Assembly: GCF_030811595.1 (NCBI RefSeq)
Contig: NZ_JAUSRB010000001.1
Span: 1-64,000 of the forward strand
Direction: 5' to 3'
Source of the DNA: Streptosporangium brasiliense
GTDB lineage: Bacteria; Actinomycetota; Actinomycetes; Streptosporangiales; Streptosporangiaceae
DNA: 64,000 bases
Part shown: piece by piece, positions 46,901-55,135 of the stretch
Position numbering within the stretch: position 1 is the first letter of the stretch
How the letters are laid out: each line of letters starts with the position of its first letter
Position numbers and translations under genes: made by a program
The notes under the pieces: model-generated
What the model was told of the DNA's origin: nothing
Seen by the model: the letters and a program-made list of their open reading frames with translations, nothing else
Database searches by the model: none

Positions 46901-47117
46901 GTTCGAGGGGCTCGGCTGGGGAGTGGAGAACTACGGCGTCGACCCCGACGTCGAGGTGGACATCACCCCCGATGACTGGGCCGCCGACCGGGACCCGCAG
47001 ATCGAGGAGGCGGTACGGCTCGCGCTGGCCGCCCTCGACGAGCGCCCCGCGGCCACCCCGCCCGACCCCGGGACCCGTCCCTCCCGCCGTCGCCCGGCGC
47101 TGCCGCCCCGCCCGTAG
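43968..47117 (+). CDS. tricorn protease
   Basis: A 1049-residue cytoplasmic protease thought to act on peptides from the proteasome. An N-terminal beta-propeller pair (about 1-650, with repeated LSPD/SWSPDS-like blades) precedes a PDZ-like region (about 740-830) and a C-terminal serine-protease domain. The catalytic residues appear intact: S712-H713 in GSSHAYV, nucleophile S929 with D930 in DAGSDGD, and E987 in WGVENYG. The spacings (217 and 58 residues) are close to those of archaeal tricorn. An acidic insert DDDDKKGKDD near 520 and a Pro-rich tail are extra. Actinobacteria of this group also have proteasomes, so a peptide-degradation role is plausible. Confidence 0.92.
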   Translation: MVSGFYLRFPHISRDTLTFVADDDVWAAPAEGGRAWRLSSDRAPAGHPRLSPDAAKVAWTSVRDGAPEVFLADLESGSAERLTYWGDRRTRTRGWTPDGEILAISAAGQPFASRTWAYTLGEDRAERLPYGPVTDLAVTEDAVALLTASLARDPATWKRYRGGTAGRLWVQQAGGDFTRLLAEVKGHFASPMLVGGRLVFLSDHEGVGNLYSCALDGTGLRRHTDHDVFYARHATTDGTRIVYQNAGDLYLLDGLDAETRKLDVTLGSPLRGRQPYQINAGRRLHDLAVDATGRASAVEIQGSVHWITHRDGPARQLSTGLSAGRPRILGTDRVVWVFDDGERQGLEIGPASGGESRRIAAGKLGEVGDLAVAPDANTIAVAARDGRLLLVDVASGEVTELAAANGEIDGLAWSPDSAWLAWSHPEATPLRRIRLARVVDRAVTDVTDGRFVDISPAFAGDHLAFLSRRGFDPVYDAHSFDMSFPFGYRPYLVPLSATTPSPFAPSSEGRPVGEPDDDDKKGKDDTSITVDLEGIAARVVQVPVPEGRYSALRAVKGGFVWLREPLAGELGEDRDEVGGEAPKPALDRYDLVKRKWEEVVDKLDWYRVSGDGTQLVVSHKGTLTVRPVTGKNGDDATVDLSRIRITADPRAYRRHAYTQMGRRMRADFWVEDMADVEWEAVLEEYRPLVERVATADDFADLLWEVVGELGSSHAYVDGAPWGHPASDPVGLLGADLSRNGDGRWQVDRVLPGESSDVHARSPLAVPGVGIQPGETLLAVDGRPVPPQGPAPLLVGAGDKPVELTLGGGRRVVVTPLHDDRRLRYQDWVAGRRAHVRELGDGRVGYLHIPDMVAEGWAQFHRDLRREMTFEALVVDVRGNRGGHTSELVIEKLIRRVIAWDLPRGMTPITYPEDAPRGPLVAVTDQDAGSDGDIVTAAFKIHKLGPVVGTRTWGGVIGIEGGHRLVDGSHITVPRYSFWFEGLGWGVENYGVDPDVEVDITPDDWAADRDPQIEEAVRLALAALDERPAATPPDPGTRPSRRRPALPPRP

Positions 47118-47118
47118 C

Positions 47119-47130
47119 TGACATTTGTCA
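47119..47130. promoter_or_regulatory. 12-base palindrome upstream of the first ABC/two-component operon
   Basis: TGACATTTGTCA is a palindrome apart from its two-base centre. It starts two bases after the tricorn stop and lies 83 bases before the ABC ATPase ATG. It is a candidate operator for the response regulator encoded at the end of this operon. A second inverted repeat (CCACGGA/TCCGTGG, 47134-47156) follows and may terminate tricorn transcription. Confidence 0.45.
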
Positions 47131-47212
47131 TCCCACGGAGCTGAAAGATCCGTGGTCGTCCGGTGATATCGGCGACTACCTGCTAAAACGGTGAAACGCG
47201 ACGATTGTCCGC

Positions 47213-48274
47213 ATGAGAACAGCGCAGCTCGCGGACGCGTCCGGCACCGGAGCCGCCGACCTCGGGAACGTGATCGAGGTCGGCGGGCTCCGGCAGAAGT
47301 ACGGTGATTTCGAAGCCGTCCGCGGCATCTCCTTCACCGTCGCGAAGGGTGAGATCTTCGGCCTGCTCGGCACCAACGGCGCGGGCAAGACCACCACGAT
47401 GGAGGTCCTGGAGGGCTTCCGGCCCGCCACCGCCGGCACGGTCCGGGTGCTCGGCCTCGACCCGGTCGGCCAGCACCGCCTGCTCCGGCCCCGGGTCGGG
47501 ATCATGCTGCAGGAGGGCGGCTTCCTCGGCGACCTCACCGTGGCCGAGACCGTGAGCCTGTGGAACGGGTTGAGCGAGGACGCCGGTCGCCCGGTCACGC
47601 TGGTCGGCAGCACCGCGCTGCCCGGGGGCTTCAACCTCCTGGGCCGGGTCAGGGGCGTGGACCGGGCGACCATGGGGGCGCTGGAGCTGGTCGGCCTGGA
47701 GAGCAAGGCCAGGACCAAGGTCCGGCAGCTGTCGGGTGGCCAGAAGCGCAGGCTCGACCTCGCGCTCGCGGTGCTCTCGCGGCCGGAGGTGCTCTTCCTG
47801 GACGAGCCGACCACGGGGATGGACCCCGAGGCCCGCCGGACCACGTGGCAGGTGATCGAGGACCTGCGGGCCGGTGGCACCACCGTGCTGCTCACCACGC
47901 ACTACCTGGAGGAGGCCGAGCGCCTCGCCGACCGGCTGGCAATCATGCACGAGGGCCACATCCACACCTACGGGACGGTCGAGGAGGTGGTGGCCGGCTC
48001 CGGCGACACCATCGCCTTCCGGCTCCCCGGCACCTCATGGACCTTCGGCGACCTGCCCGCCCCGGACGGCGTCACCCCCGTGCTGACCTACGCCGACGGC
48101 GGCACCGAGGTCGCCTACACCGTCACCGGCGGACAGGCCGAGCTCCGCGCGCACGCCGCGCTCCGGCCGCTGCTGGCCTGGGCCGACGGGCGGGGCGAGG
48201 TCCTGCAACGGCTCGCCGTACGCCGAGGGACCCTTGAGGACGTCTTCATGAGCGTGGTGGGGGAGGGGCGATGA
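47213..48274 (+). CDS. ABC exporter ATP-binding protein
   Basis: A 353-residue ATPase of the ABC-2 drug/lipid exporter type. Walker A GTNGAGKT is at about 53-60. The signature LSGGQKRRLDLAL, Walker B VLFLDEPTTGMDP and the H-loop LLTTHYLEEAERLADR are all present. An insertion of about 25 residues before the signature (GRPVTLVGSTALPGGFNLLG) is unusual and widens the helical domain. The C-terminal 90 residues are an accessory domain ending GTLEDVFM. The permease follows after 85 bases, then a kinase and a regulator, so this is a self-regulated exporter module. Confidence 0.92.
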   Translation: MRTAQLADASGTGAADLGNVIEVGGLRQKYGDFEAVRGISFTVAKGEIFGLLGTNGAGKTTTMEVLEGFRPATAGTVRVLGLDPVGQHRLLRPRVGIMLQEGGFLGDLTVAETVSLWNGLSEDAGRPVTLVGSTALPGGFNLLGRVRGVDRATMGALELVGLESKARTKVRQLSGGQKRRLDLALAVLSRPEVLFLDEPTTGMDPEARRTTWQVIEDLRAGGTTVLLTTHYLEEAERLADRLAIMHEGHIHTYGTVEEVVAGSGDTIAFRLPGTSWTFGDLPAPDGVTPVLTYADGGTEVAYTVTGGQAELRAHAALRPLLAWADGRGEVLQRLAVRRGTLEDVFMSVVGEGR

Positions 48275-48359
48275 GCGGGGGCGTGCCGGGCGCCCCCGGT
48301 GTGACGGCCGGCGGAGGGCGCGCGGTCATGTGGTGGACGGTCCGGACGAGGAGTGGTGA

Positions 48360-49163
48360 GTGATCATGAAGACCGACGTTCTGCACGCCGTACGGCTGGC
48401 GAGGCTCGACCTGACCCTGGTGGGCAGGAACACGACGGTGCTGTTCAACGTGCTGCTGCTGCCGCTCCTGATGGCCTGGATGTTCACCCAGACCCAGAAC
48501 GGGATGGACGTCGCCGGGGTGCCCGGGCAGCTCTACGTGCTGACCGGGGTGCCCGGCCTGATGCTGGGGTTCGCCGTCTTCATCAACCTGGTCAACTCCT
48601 TCACGGCGCGGCGTGAGGAGCTGGTGCTCAAGCGGCTGCGCGGGGGCCAGCCGTCCGCGCCGGCGGTCCTCGGCGGCGCCGCCCTCGGCGCGCTCGCCCT
48701 CTACCTCGGGCAGGTGGCGCTGCTGGCGATCTGGATGCGGAAGTCCGACGGGCTCCTGCCGGCCAACGTGCCGATGCTGGTGGCCGCGGCCGCCCTGGGG
48801 GTCGTGCTGTTCGGCCTGCTGGCCGCCGCCTTCTCCGGGATCACGCCCAACGCCGAGCTGGCCCAGATCACGGTCCTGCCGGTGATCCTGGTCATGATGA
48901 TCGGCGCGCCGGTGGTCTTCCCCACCGACGCGCTGCCCGGCCCGCTGGGAGTGATCTCCGGCCTGCTCCCCGTGACCCCGGTCGTGGAGATCATGCGCAC
49001 GGCCTTCCTCGGCACCGACCACATCTCCGGCGGCGGCGAGGCGCTGAGCATGGCCGGGCAGTGGATGGCGGCGCTGCCCTCGTTCGGGCTCCTGCTGGCC
49101 TGGATCGCGGTGGCGGCCCTGCTGGCCAGGTGGCTGTTCCGGTGGGAGCCCCGGCACGGATAA
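48360..49163 (+). CDS. ABC-2 type exporter permease
   Basis: A 267-residue membrane protein with six hydrophobic segments. The second half has ITPNAELAQITVLPVILVMMIGAPVVFP, GLLPVTPVVEIMR and a final WLFRWEPR, typical of ABC-2 permeases. GTG at 48360 is used because GAGGAG lies six bases upstream. The ATG two codons later is an alternative. It partners the preceding ATPase. Confidence 0.88.
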   Translation: MIMKTDVLHAVRLARLDLTLVGRNTTVLFNVLLLPLLMAWMFTQTQNGMDVAGVPGQLYVLTGVPGLMLGFAVFINLVNSFTARREELVLKRLRGGQPSAPAVLGGAALGALALYLGQVALLAIWMRKSDGLLPANVPMLVAAAALGVVLFGLLAAAFSGITPNAELAQITVLPVILVMMIGAPVVFPTDALPGPLGVISGLLPVTPVVEIMRTAFLGTDHISGGGEALSMAGQWMAALPSFGLLLAWIAVAALLARWLFRWEPRHG

Positions 49164-49176
49164 CGTTCACTGCGAA

Positions 49177-50415
49177 ATGCTGATGAATGCTGACGAAGAG
49201 CGGACGGGGCGCTTGAGGCGCTCCGTCCTGCACGTGCTCCCCCGCCGCAGGAAGCGGACATCCGTCGAGCGGCTCCGCCGGTTCACCCTCTGGTCGCTGA
49301 CCACGGGCATACTCCTGGTCTGGCTGGGGGTCGTCGCGGGGATCGCGGAGGCCAGGAGCGGCCCGACGCCCGTCCTCGTCCTCGGACTGCTGGGGCTGGT
49401 CGTCTTCAGCGTCCTCTACATGAGGATGGTGAAGGCCGCCGTCGCCGGCCTCGCGGCCAACCGCGAACTCGTGGCCTCGGGCGCGCTCGCGGCCGTCCTC
49501 CTGCTGACCCAGGGCGGCGACCTGTGGGCCTGGGGGCTGGTGGCCCCGGCCTGGGCGGCGGGCGCGGCGCTGTTACTGGGCAGGGTCGGCACGGCCGTCG
49601 TCACCGTCGGCGCGGCCGCGGCGGCCCTGCTGCTGGCGTCGCTCGGGGACGGCTACGGCACCGTCTTCGGCCACGCGATGATCGCACCGTCCGAGGGCAA
49701 GGACCGGTCCGCGCTGATCGGCGCCTTCGTCGGCGCCGGGCTGGCGCTGCCCTGTGCCAACCGCTTCCAGCTCTGGTTCTGGGAGGTCGTCAGGTCGGCG
49801 GAGGAGGGCAAGGAGGCCCAGGCCCGGCTGGCCGTCACCGAGGAGCGGCTCCGCTTCTCCCGCGACCTGCACGACCTGGTCGGGCACAGCCTGTCGGCGA
49901 TCGCGGTCAAGAGCGAGGTGGCGGCCAAGCTGTCGAAGGTCGACGCCGAGCGGGCCGCGGGTGAGATGGACGAGGTCCGGGGGCTGGCCCGGGAGGCGCT
50001 GAAGGAGATCCGCACGGCGGTGCGCGGCTACCGTACGGTCGACCTCGACGCCGAACTGCGCAGCATGACCGCGGTGCTGGAGGCCGACGGCATCCGCTGC
50101 ACGCTGGAGGCACCGGGGGGCCAGGTGCCGGAGGAACTGGGCACGCTGCTGGCCTGGGTGGTCCGCGAGGGCACCACCAACGTGCTGCGGCACAGCTCGG
50201 CGACCCGGTGCCGGATCGCGATCGCGATCCGCGACGGCGCCGCCGTGCTGGAGATGACCAACGACGGGGTGCGGACGGTGGACGGGCGCGGCGGCACCGG
50301 CCTCATCGGCCTGTCGGAGCGGGTGGCCGCCATGGGCGGCACCGTCACCGCCGGTGCCGGCGGTGCGGGGGAGTTCAGACTGCGGGCGATGATCCCGCTG
50401 GAGGGGGTCCGGTGA
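49177..50415 (+). CDS. DesK/NarL-type sensor histidine kinase
   Basis: A 412-residue kinase. Four to five hydrophobic segments in the first 170 residues form the sensor. LRFSRDLHDLVGHSLSAIAVK carries phosphoacceptor H232. The ATPase domain has REGTTNVLRHS and MTNDGVRTVDGRGGTGLIGLSER. TAACGT (49162-49167) just before the ATG could be a local -10, so the kinase and regulator may also be transcribed alone. Several start codons lie close together (49177, 49183). The stop overlaps the start of the regulator (GTGA). Confidence 0.88.
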   Translation: MLMNADEERTGRLRRSVLHVLPRRRKRTSVERLRRFTLWSLTTGILLVWLGVVAGIAEARSGPTPVLVLGLLGLVVFSVLYMRMVKAAVAGLAANRELVASGALAAVLLLTQGGDLWAWGLVAPAWAAGAALLLGRVGTAVVTVGAAAAALLLASLGDGYGTVFGHAMIAPSEGKDRSALIGAFVGAGLALPCANRFQLWFWEVVRSAEEGKEAQARLAVTEERLRFSRDLHDLVGHSLSAIAVKSEVAAKLSKVDAERAAGEMDEVRGLAREALKEIRTAVRGYRTVDLDAELRSMTAVLEADGIRCTLEAPGGQVPEELGTLLAWVVREGTTNVLRHSSATRCRIAIAIRDGAAVLEMTNDGVRTVDGRGGTGLIGLSERVAAMGGTVTAGAGGAGEFRLRAMIPLEGVR

Positions 50416-51005
50416 TCCGGGTACTGCTGGCCGACGACGAGCACCTGATCCGCGGGGCGATCGCCACGCTGCTGGGCCTGGAGCCGGACATCGAGGTGGT
50501 GGCCGAGGTCGCCAGGGGTGACCTGGTGGCGCAGGCCGTACAGGAGCACCGCCCCGACGTGATCGTGCTGGACATCGAGATGCCGGGGATGGACGGGCTG
50601 AGCGTGGCCGAGACGCTGCCCGGCCAGGCCGTGCTGATGCTGAGCAGTTTCGGGCGCCCCGGATACCTGAGAAGGGCCCTGGCGGCGGGGGTGCGCGGCT
50701 TCATCCCCAAGGACGCCTCCGCCGACGAACTGGCGACCGCGATCCGTAAGGTAAACTCCGGCGGACGCTATCTCGACCCTGAGATGGCGGCCTCGGCGAT
50801 GATGGCGGGGGAGAGCCCGCTCACCGACCGCGAGCGCGACGCCCTGGCCCTGGCCTCACGGGGTGCCTCGGTCGGGGAGATCGCGGCCTCGCTGCACCTC
50901 ACCGAGGGCACCGTGCGCAACTACCTGTCCAGCGCCATCACCAAGCTGGGCGCGAGCAACCGGATCACCGCCATTCACGCGGCCCAGGAAAAAGGTTGGC
51001 TTTAA
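50412..51005 (+). CDS. DesR/NarL-family response regulator
   Basis: A 197-residue regulator. Receiver residues are DD at 8-9, phosphorylation site D54 (VLDIEMPGMDG) and K in FIPKDAS. The LuxR-type HTH is LTDRERDALALASRGASVGEIAASLHL. The GTG start overlaps the kinase stop, so the two are coupled. It probably controls its own ABC operon, for which the palindrome at 47119-47130 is a candidate site. Confidence 0.9.
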   Translation: MIRVLLADDEHLIRGAIATLLGLEPDIEVVAEVARGDLVAQAVQEHRPDVIVLDIEMPGMDGLSVAETLPGQAVLMLSSFGRPGYLRRALAAGVRGFIPKDASADELATAIRKVNSGGRYLDPEMAASAMMAGESPLTDRERDALALASRGASVGEIAASLHLTEGTVRNYLSSAITKLGASNRITAIHAAQEKGWL

Positions 51006-51193
51006 AGGTATTTTCCCTCTGGTTTGGGGCAGGGGGAGCCCATGGTGGCAGGGAAGGTGGACACGGCACGCGGGGAGACCGCGTCCCGCCCGCCGTGAAA
51101 TCGTGAAACGCGTTGCGTGACCGTCCGCCCGCGGTAGCGCACCAAGATTACGTCCGGTCGCGTCCACCCCGCGGCCCGACCTGAGGAGGTGGC

Positions 51194-51511
51194 ATGCGCG
51201 TCCCCGGAAACCCCGGAGCCCAAGTGATCAGTGTCGGCAACCGGCTCGACGTCGGTACCGTCGCCGGGATGCGCCCACGGCTGCACGAGGCGGTCGACTC
51301 CGGCAGCGGCGATCTGATCGTGGACCTCTCCGGGCTGGAGATGATCGACGCCACCGGCCTCGGTGTGCTGGTGGGCACCCACCGCCGGGCGCTCGGCGCC
51401 GAGCGCCGTCTCGTCCTGCGCGGGGTGCCGCCCCGGATCATGCGCGTGCTGGCGGTGACCCGGCTCAACCGGGTGCTCACCGTCGAGGTTCACATGGCGG
51501 CGGTGGCCTGA
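51194..51511 (+). CDS. STAS-domain anti-sigma factor antagonist
   Basis: A 105-residue protein of the SpoIIAA/RsbV type. The phosphorylation loop reads DLSGLEMIDATGLGVLVG. T54 stands where SpoIIAA-like proteins have the phosphorylated Ser, so it is the likely target of an anti-sigma kinase. No kinase or sigma factor is adjacent, making this an orphan. A GAGGAGGTGG ribosome site precedes the ATG. Confidence 0.85.
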   Translation: MRVPGNPGAQVISVGNRLDVGTVAGMRPRLHEAVDSGSGDLIVDLSGLEMIDATGLGVLVGTHRRALGAERRLVLRGVPPRIMRVLAVTRLNRVLTVEVHMAAVA

Positions 51512-51578
51512 CACCGGCGGGTCCGCGGCACGGAGTCCGGTACGGCGGGCTCACGTCACGGGGTCCGGTACGGCGGGC

Positions 51579-52184
51579 TCACGTCACGAAGGACCGGTAG
51601 AAGATGTGCACGGCGGTGCTGATCAACCGCTCGACCGGGGGCGGGTCGTCGGCCAGCACCCACTCGATGAGCAGTTCCTGGATCGCGCCGATCATGCCCA
51701 GCGCCAGCAGGTGCTGATTGGCCTTGACCGCCTCCGGCAGGTCGAGGACGGCGGCCTCGATGATCTGGCTGAAGGCCGCCACGGCCTGCTGCCGTGACCG
51801 GGTGAGGCAGTCACCCGCCCGGCGCACCTCCAGATGCATGATCCGGGCGCGGCGCCTGTCCTCGGTGACGAAGCCGATGTATCCGGCGATGCCCGCCTCG
51901 ACCCGGCTGAGCAGCGTGTCCGGCGCCTGGTCGATGGACTTGGCCACCGACAGCAGCGTCTCCTGCACGCATCTGTCGTGCACCGCCTGCAGCAGCTCGT
52001 TCCGGCCGGAGAAGCACTCGTAGAAGGCGCGGTTGGAGATGCGGGCCGCGGCGCACAGCTTCTCGATCGTGGTCTCCGGGAAACCGGGGTCGGAGTAGAG
52101 CGTGTATGCCGCGGCGATCAATCGCTCCCGGCGCTCCGCCAGCCGCTCCTCTGCTGACATTCCTCTGTATGATCGCCCATTCAT
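51579..52184 (-). CDS. TetR-family transcriptional regulator
   Basis: A 201-residue regulator. The N-terminal HTH is AAYTLYSDPGFPETTIEKLCAAARISNRAFYECFSGRNELL. The C-terminal helical domain presumably binds a ligand. The ATG at 52184 has GGAGA six bases upstream. The frame is open 33 bases further. No target gene is obvious: the neighbours are an orphan STAS gene and, across a 288-base gap, the second ABC/two-component operon pointing toward it. Confidence 0.88.
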   Translation of the reverse strand: MNGRSYRGMSAEERLAERRERLIAAAYTLYSDPGFPETTIEKLCAAARISNRAFYECFSGRNELLQAVHDRCVQETLLSVAKSIDQAPDTLLSRVEAGIAGYIGFVTEDRRRARIMHLEVRRAGDCLTRSRQQAVAAFSQIIEAAVLDLPEAVKANQHLLALGMIGAIQELLIEWVLADDPPPVERLISTAVHIFYRSFVT

Positions 52185-52345
52185 GTCAAGTCTCCGTCTC
52201 CGTCGCGGGCTTGACAAATGCTCGCTTTATCACTTCCACCTCATGATCCTGGCCCCCAGAATCCACCATTATGGGTGCAAGATCCTTTTTGCGGAAGAGT
52301 AAGTGTGCTATCGCTTGCGTCCTCCATGCAAGAAGGTGAGAAGCC

Positions 52346-52359
52346 TGACTAGCCAGTCA
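52346..52359. promoter_or_regulatory. inverted repeat upstream of the TetR gene
   Basis: TGACT-AGCC-AGTCA is a perfect five-base-arm palindrome of the size TetR dimers often bind. It is 160 bases upstream of the TetR start, in a gap (52185-52472) with no gene. Autoregulation is possible but unsupported otherwise. Confidence 0.35.
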
Positions 52360-52416
52360 AGTTCCTGCTGTCGGCGAGTGAGCGGGGCGAGACTGTACGC
52401 GGATGAGAGGGGTGGG

Positions 52417-52447
52417 GGCGGTCCGGATCGCCCCCGGCCGGACCGCC
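52417..52447 (-). terminator. terminator of the second ABC/two-component operon
   Basis: A perfect 10-bp stem (52417-52426 and 52438-52447) lies 25 bases beyond the stop codon of the minus-strand response regulator. It has an 11-base C-rich loop and no U tract. Confidence 0.6.
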
Positions 52448-52472
52448 GTCGGCCAGGAGAGTCGATCATCGT

Positions 52473-53096
52473 CTACCGGGTGAGGAGTCCCCGGTCCAGC
52501 GCCGTGGTCACGGCGGCGGTGCGGTCGGAGACGCCGAGCTTGCCGAAGACGCGCAGCAGGTGGGTCTTGACCGTCGTCTCGCTGATGAACAGGGCCTTGC
52601 CGATCTCCGCGTTGGTCAGCCCGTCGGCCACGAGGGAGAGCACCTCCGCCTCGCGCGGCGACAGCGACTGGCCCACCGGGGCCCGCATCCGGGTGACCAG
52701 CCGGGTCGCCACCGACGGCGACAGCACGGTCTCGCCCCGGGCCGCCGAGAAGATCGCGGCCAGAAGGTCGGCCCTGGAGGTGTCCTTCAGCAGGTATCCG
52801 GCGGCCCCCGCCTCGACCGCCCGCACGATGTCCTGGTCGGTCTCGTAGGTGGTCAGCACGATCACCCTGCTCTCCGGCCGCTCGGCGAGGATGCGCGAGG
52901 TGGCGCTCACCCCGTCCCCGTCCGGCATGCGCAGGTCCATCAGGATCACGTCGGGCCGCAGCTCTCCGGAGCGCACGACCGCCTCGTCCCCCGACGCGGC
53001 CTCACCCACCACCGTGATCCCGGGGTCGGCCTCCAGCATCCCCCGCAGGCCCTCCCGGACCACCGGGTGGTCATCGACGATCATCAGACGCAGCAC
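52473..53096 (-). CDS. NarL/LiaR-type response regulator
   Basis: A 207-residue regulator. DD at 8-9, phosphorylation site D54 (LMDLRMPDGDG) and K in LLKDTS form the receiver. The HTH is LSPREAEVLSLVADGLTNAEIGKALFI. The GTG start lies three bases after the stop of its kinase gene. It is the last gene of an operon that starts with the ABC ATPase at 56311. Confidence 0.92.
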   Translation of the reverse strand: MLRLMIVDDHPVVREGLRGMLEADPGITVVGEAASGDEAVVRSGELRPDVILMDLRMPDGDGVSATSRILAERPESRVIVLTTYETDQDIVRAVEAGAAGYLLKDTSRADLLAAIFSAARGETVLSPSVATRLVTRMRAPVGQSLSPREAEVLSLVADGLTNAEIGKALFISETTVKTHLLRVFGKLGVSDRTAAVTTALDRGLLTR

Positions 53097-53099
53097 GTG

Positions 53100-54296
53100 T
53101 CACGCTCCCTGGTCGGGCCGGTCGGCGGGGAGGACGACCTCAAGGGTGGTGCCCCCGCCCGGAGAACTCGTCAGCCTGAGGGTGCCGCCCACCTGCTCCA
53201 CGCGGGCGCGCATGCCAGGCAGACCGTACCCCCCGGTGTGGGTGGGGTCGAAACCGCGGCCGTCGTCACGCACCTCCAGCGTCACGGTCTCCGGGCCGTA
53301 GGACGCCGAGACGTCCACCCGGCCCGCCGCCGCGTGCTTGCGCACGTTCGCCAGCGCCTCCTGGGCCGCCCGGATGAGCACCACCTCGACGGCCGGTGGC
53401 AGCGGGCGCGGCTCCCCGTGGACGGTGAAGGCGGCGGCGGTCCCCGTCTCCTCGCCGAGCCGGCCGGTCAGCCGCACCAGCGCCTCGTCCAGGGTGGAGC
53501 CGTTCAGCGGCGCCGGGCTGAGCGCGGCCACCAGCGCGCGGGCCTCGGCCAGGTTCTCGCGTGCCGTCTGTACGGCCAGCCGCAGGTGGCGGGCCGGGTC
53601 GGACTGGGCCTCGGCCGCCTGGATCAGCATGATGATGCTGGTGAAGCCTTGGGCCAGGGTGTCGTGGATCTCCCCGGCCAGGCGTTCGCGTTCGGCCAGC
53701 GCCCCGCGCTCGGCCGAGAGCCTGGACACCTCGGCCCGCTGGGCCTCCAGCTCCTCGATGAGGGCGGCCCGTTCCTCGCTCTGCTCCATGATCCGTTCCA
53801 TCCAGACACCGAACACGGCCGAGAAGAAGATCACGATCGTGATGACGGTCATGAAGTTGAACGAATCGGCCCCGGTCGCGCCGACCAGGAAATGGACGGC
53901 CGGGCCGGCGTTCAACGCGATCACGACGATGATCGCCCATCTGGCCCGCAGGACGATGAACGCCTGCGGGCAGAGGCCGAAGAGGGCGAACGTCGTGGAG
54001 GACTCGATGAACGTCGCCGGGGTGAACAGGGCGACCACGACGACGAGGTAGGCCAGGCCCCGCCGCCGGTTCTCGGCCAGGATCGCCGGCCGGCCGAGCA
54101 GGAAGTAGACCGGGACGATCGCGGCCACGAGGCCGGCGGCGAGGTATCTCTCCAGGGGCGGGAGATCGCCCGTCAGGATGAACGGCGCGGGCAGGAGCGT
54201 CGCGACGACCAGGAGCAGCTCCCAGCCGCGCAGCGAGCGCCAGACGTGCGGCTCGGACGGGCCGGCGGGGCGCCCGAGCCGGACCGGCGGCCTCAT
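53100..54296 (-). CDS. LiaS/NarL-type sensor histidine kinase
   Basis: A 398-residue kinase with about five hydrophobic segments (30-165) and a short coiled linker. LAGEIHDTLAQGFTSIIMLIQ holds phosphoacceptor H211. AAQEALANVRKHA (N box) and DDGRGFDPTHTGGYGLPGMRAR form the ATPase. The ATG overlaps the permease stop (ATGA), so translation is coupled. The signal is probably related to the exporter's substrate. Confidence 0.9.
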   Translation of the reverse strand: MRPPVRLGRPAGPSEPHVWRSLRGWELLLVVATLLPAPFILTGDLPPLERYLAAGLVAAIVPVYFLLGRPAILAENRRRGLAYLVVVVALFTPATFIESSTTFALFGLCPQAFIVLRARWAIIVVIALNAGPAVHFLVGATGADSFNFMTVITIVIFFSAVFGVWMERIMEQSEERAALIEELEAQRAEVSRLSAERGALAERERLAGEIHDTLAQGFTSIIMLIQAAEAQSDPARHLRLAVQTARENLAEARALVAALSPAPLNGSTLDEALVRLTGRLGEETGTAAAFTVHGEPRPLPPAVEVVLIRAAQEALANVRKHAAAGRVDVSASYGPETVTLEVRDDGRGFDPTHTGGYGLPGMRARVEQVGGTLRLTSSPGGGTTLEVVLPADRPDQGA

Positions 54297-55135
54297 CCGT
54301 CGCGGCGACTCTTCCAGCGGAACGTCACCAGGCACAGCACCAGCCCTCCGACGACCCAGGCTCCCAGGATGAGGGCGACCCGGCCGAGTTCGTACGATTT
54401 CGCGAGCTCCAGTGTGGCACCGGCGTCACCCAGGAAGACCGAGCGGAAACCCTGGCACATCCACTTGAGCGGGAAGATCGACGCGATGTTCACCAGCCAG
54501 GCCGGGAGCTGGGCGACGGGGATGAACACCCCGGAGATGAACTGCAGCACCACGAACGGCATGGCGATCACCGCGCTGGCGCTCTTGCCGGACCGGGGCA
54601 GGCTGCTGACCGCGATGCCGAGCAGGGAGGAGCCGAGCACTCCCAGCACGAACACCCAGGCGAAGGTCAGCCAGGTGGAGACCGCCGAGGGCAGCTCCAG
54701 GCCGAACAGCGCGACCCCGATGGCCAGCAGGATCACGACCTGGCAGGCGGAGATGACCAGGGTGTTGAGCGCCTTGCCGATGAAGTAGGAGGCGGCCGGC
54801 AGCGGCGTGCCCAGCAGCCGCTTGAGTGTGCCGTCGTCGCGGTCCATCGCGATGCCGATGCCCAGGTTCTGGAAGCCCGTCATCGCCGCCGAGCCGATCA
54901 GCCCGGCCACGTAGAGCTGGGAGACGCTGAGCCCGCTCACCCCCAGATCGCCCTCGAAGATCGACCCGAAGATCACCAGCAGGACGATCGGGAAGGCGAA
55001 GGTGAAGATGACCGCGTCTCTCTCGCGGAAGAACAGCCTGGTCTCCAGCGCCGCCCGCGACAGCCCCAGTCGTGTCGCGGAAGGCTGCCTGGCCGCGAGG
55101 GCCGGGGCGGGGGCTCGGGTGACGGTCTTGCTCAC
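54293..55135 (-). CDS. ABC-2 type exporter permease
   Basis: A 280-residue membrane protein. A cytoplasmic N-terminus rich in Ala/Pro precedes about six hydrophobic helices. The segment MDRDDGTLKRLLGTPLPAASYFIGK between helices 2 and 3 and the ABC-2 signature FPLKWMCQGFRSVFL are clear. The start is GTG. It is separated from its ATPase gene by a 333-base repeat-rich gap, unusually long for an ABC pair. Confidence 0.9.
   Translation of the reverse strand: MSKTVTRAPAPALAARQPSATRLGLSRAALETRLFFRERDAVIFTFAFPIVLLVIFGSIFEGDLGVSGLSVSQLYVAGLIGSAAMTGFQNLGIGIAMDRDDGTLKRLLGTPLPAASYFIGKALNTLVISACQVVILLAIGVALFGLELPSAVSTWLTFAWVFVLGVLGSSLLGIAVSSLPRSGKSASAVIAMPFVVLQFISGVFIPVAQLPAWLVNIASIFPLKWMCQGFRSVFLGDAGATLELAKSYELGRVALILGAWVVGGLVLCLVTFRWKSRRDG

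Noticed and set aside
52560..54788. A 742-codon plus-strand frame over the second two-component genes
   Set aside because: It is antisense to a clear response regulator, kinase and permease, and its sequence has no domain features.
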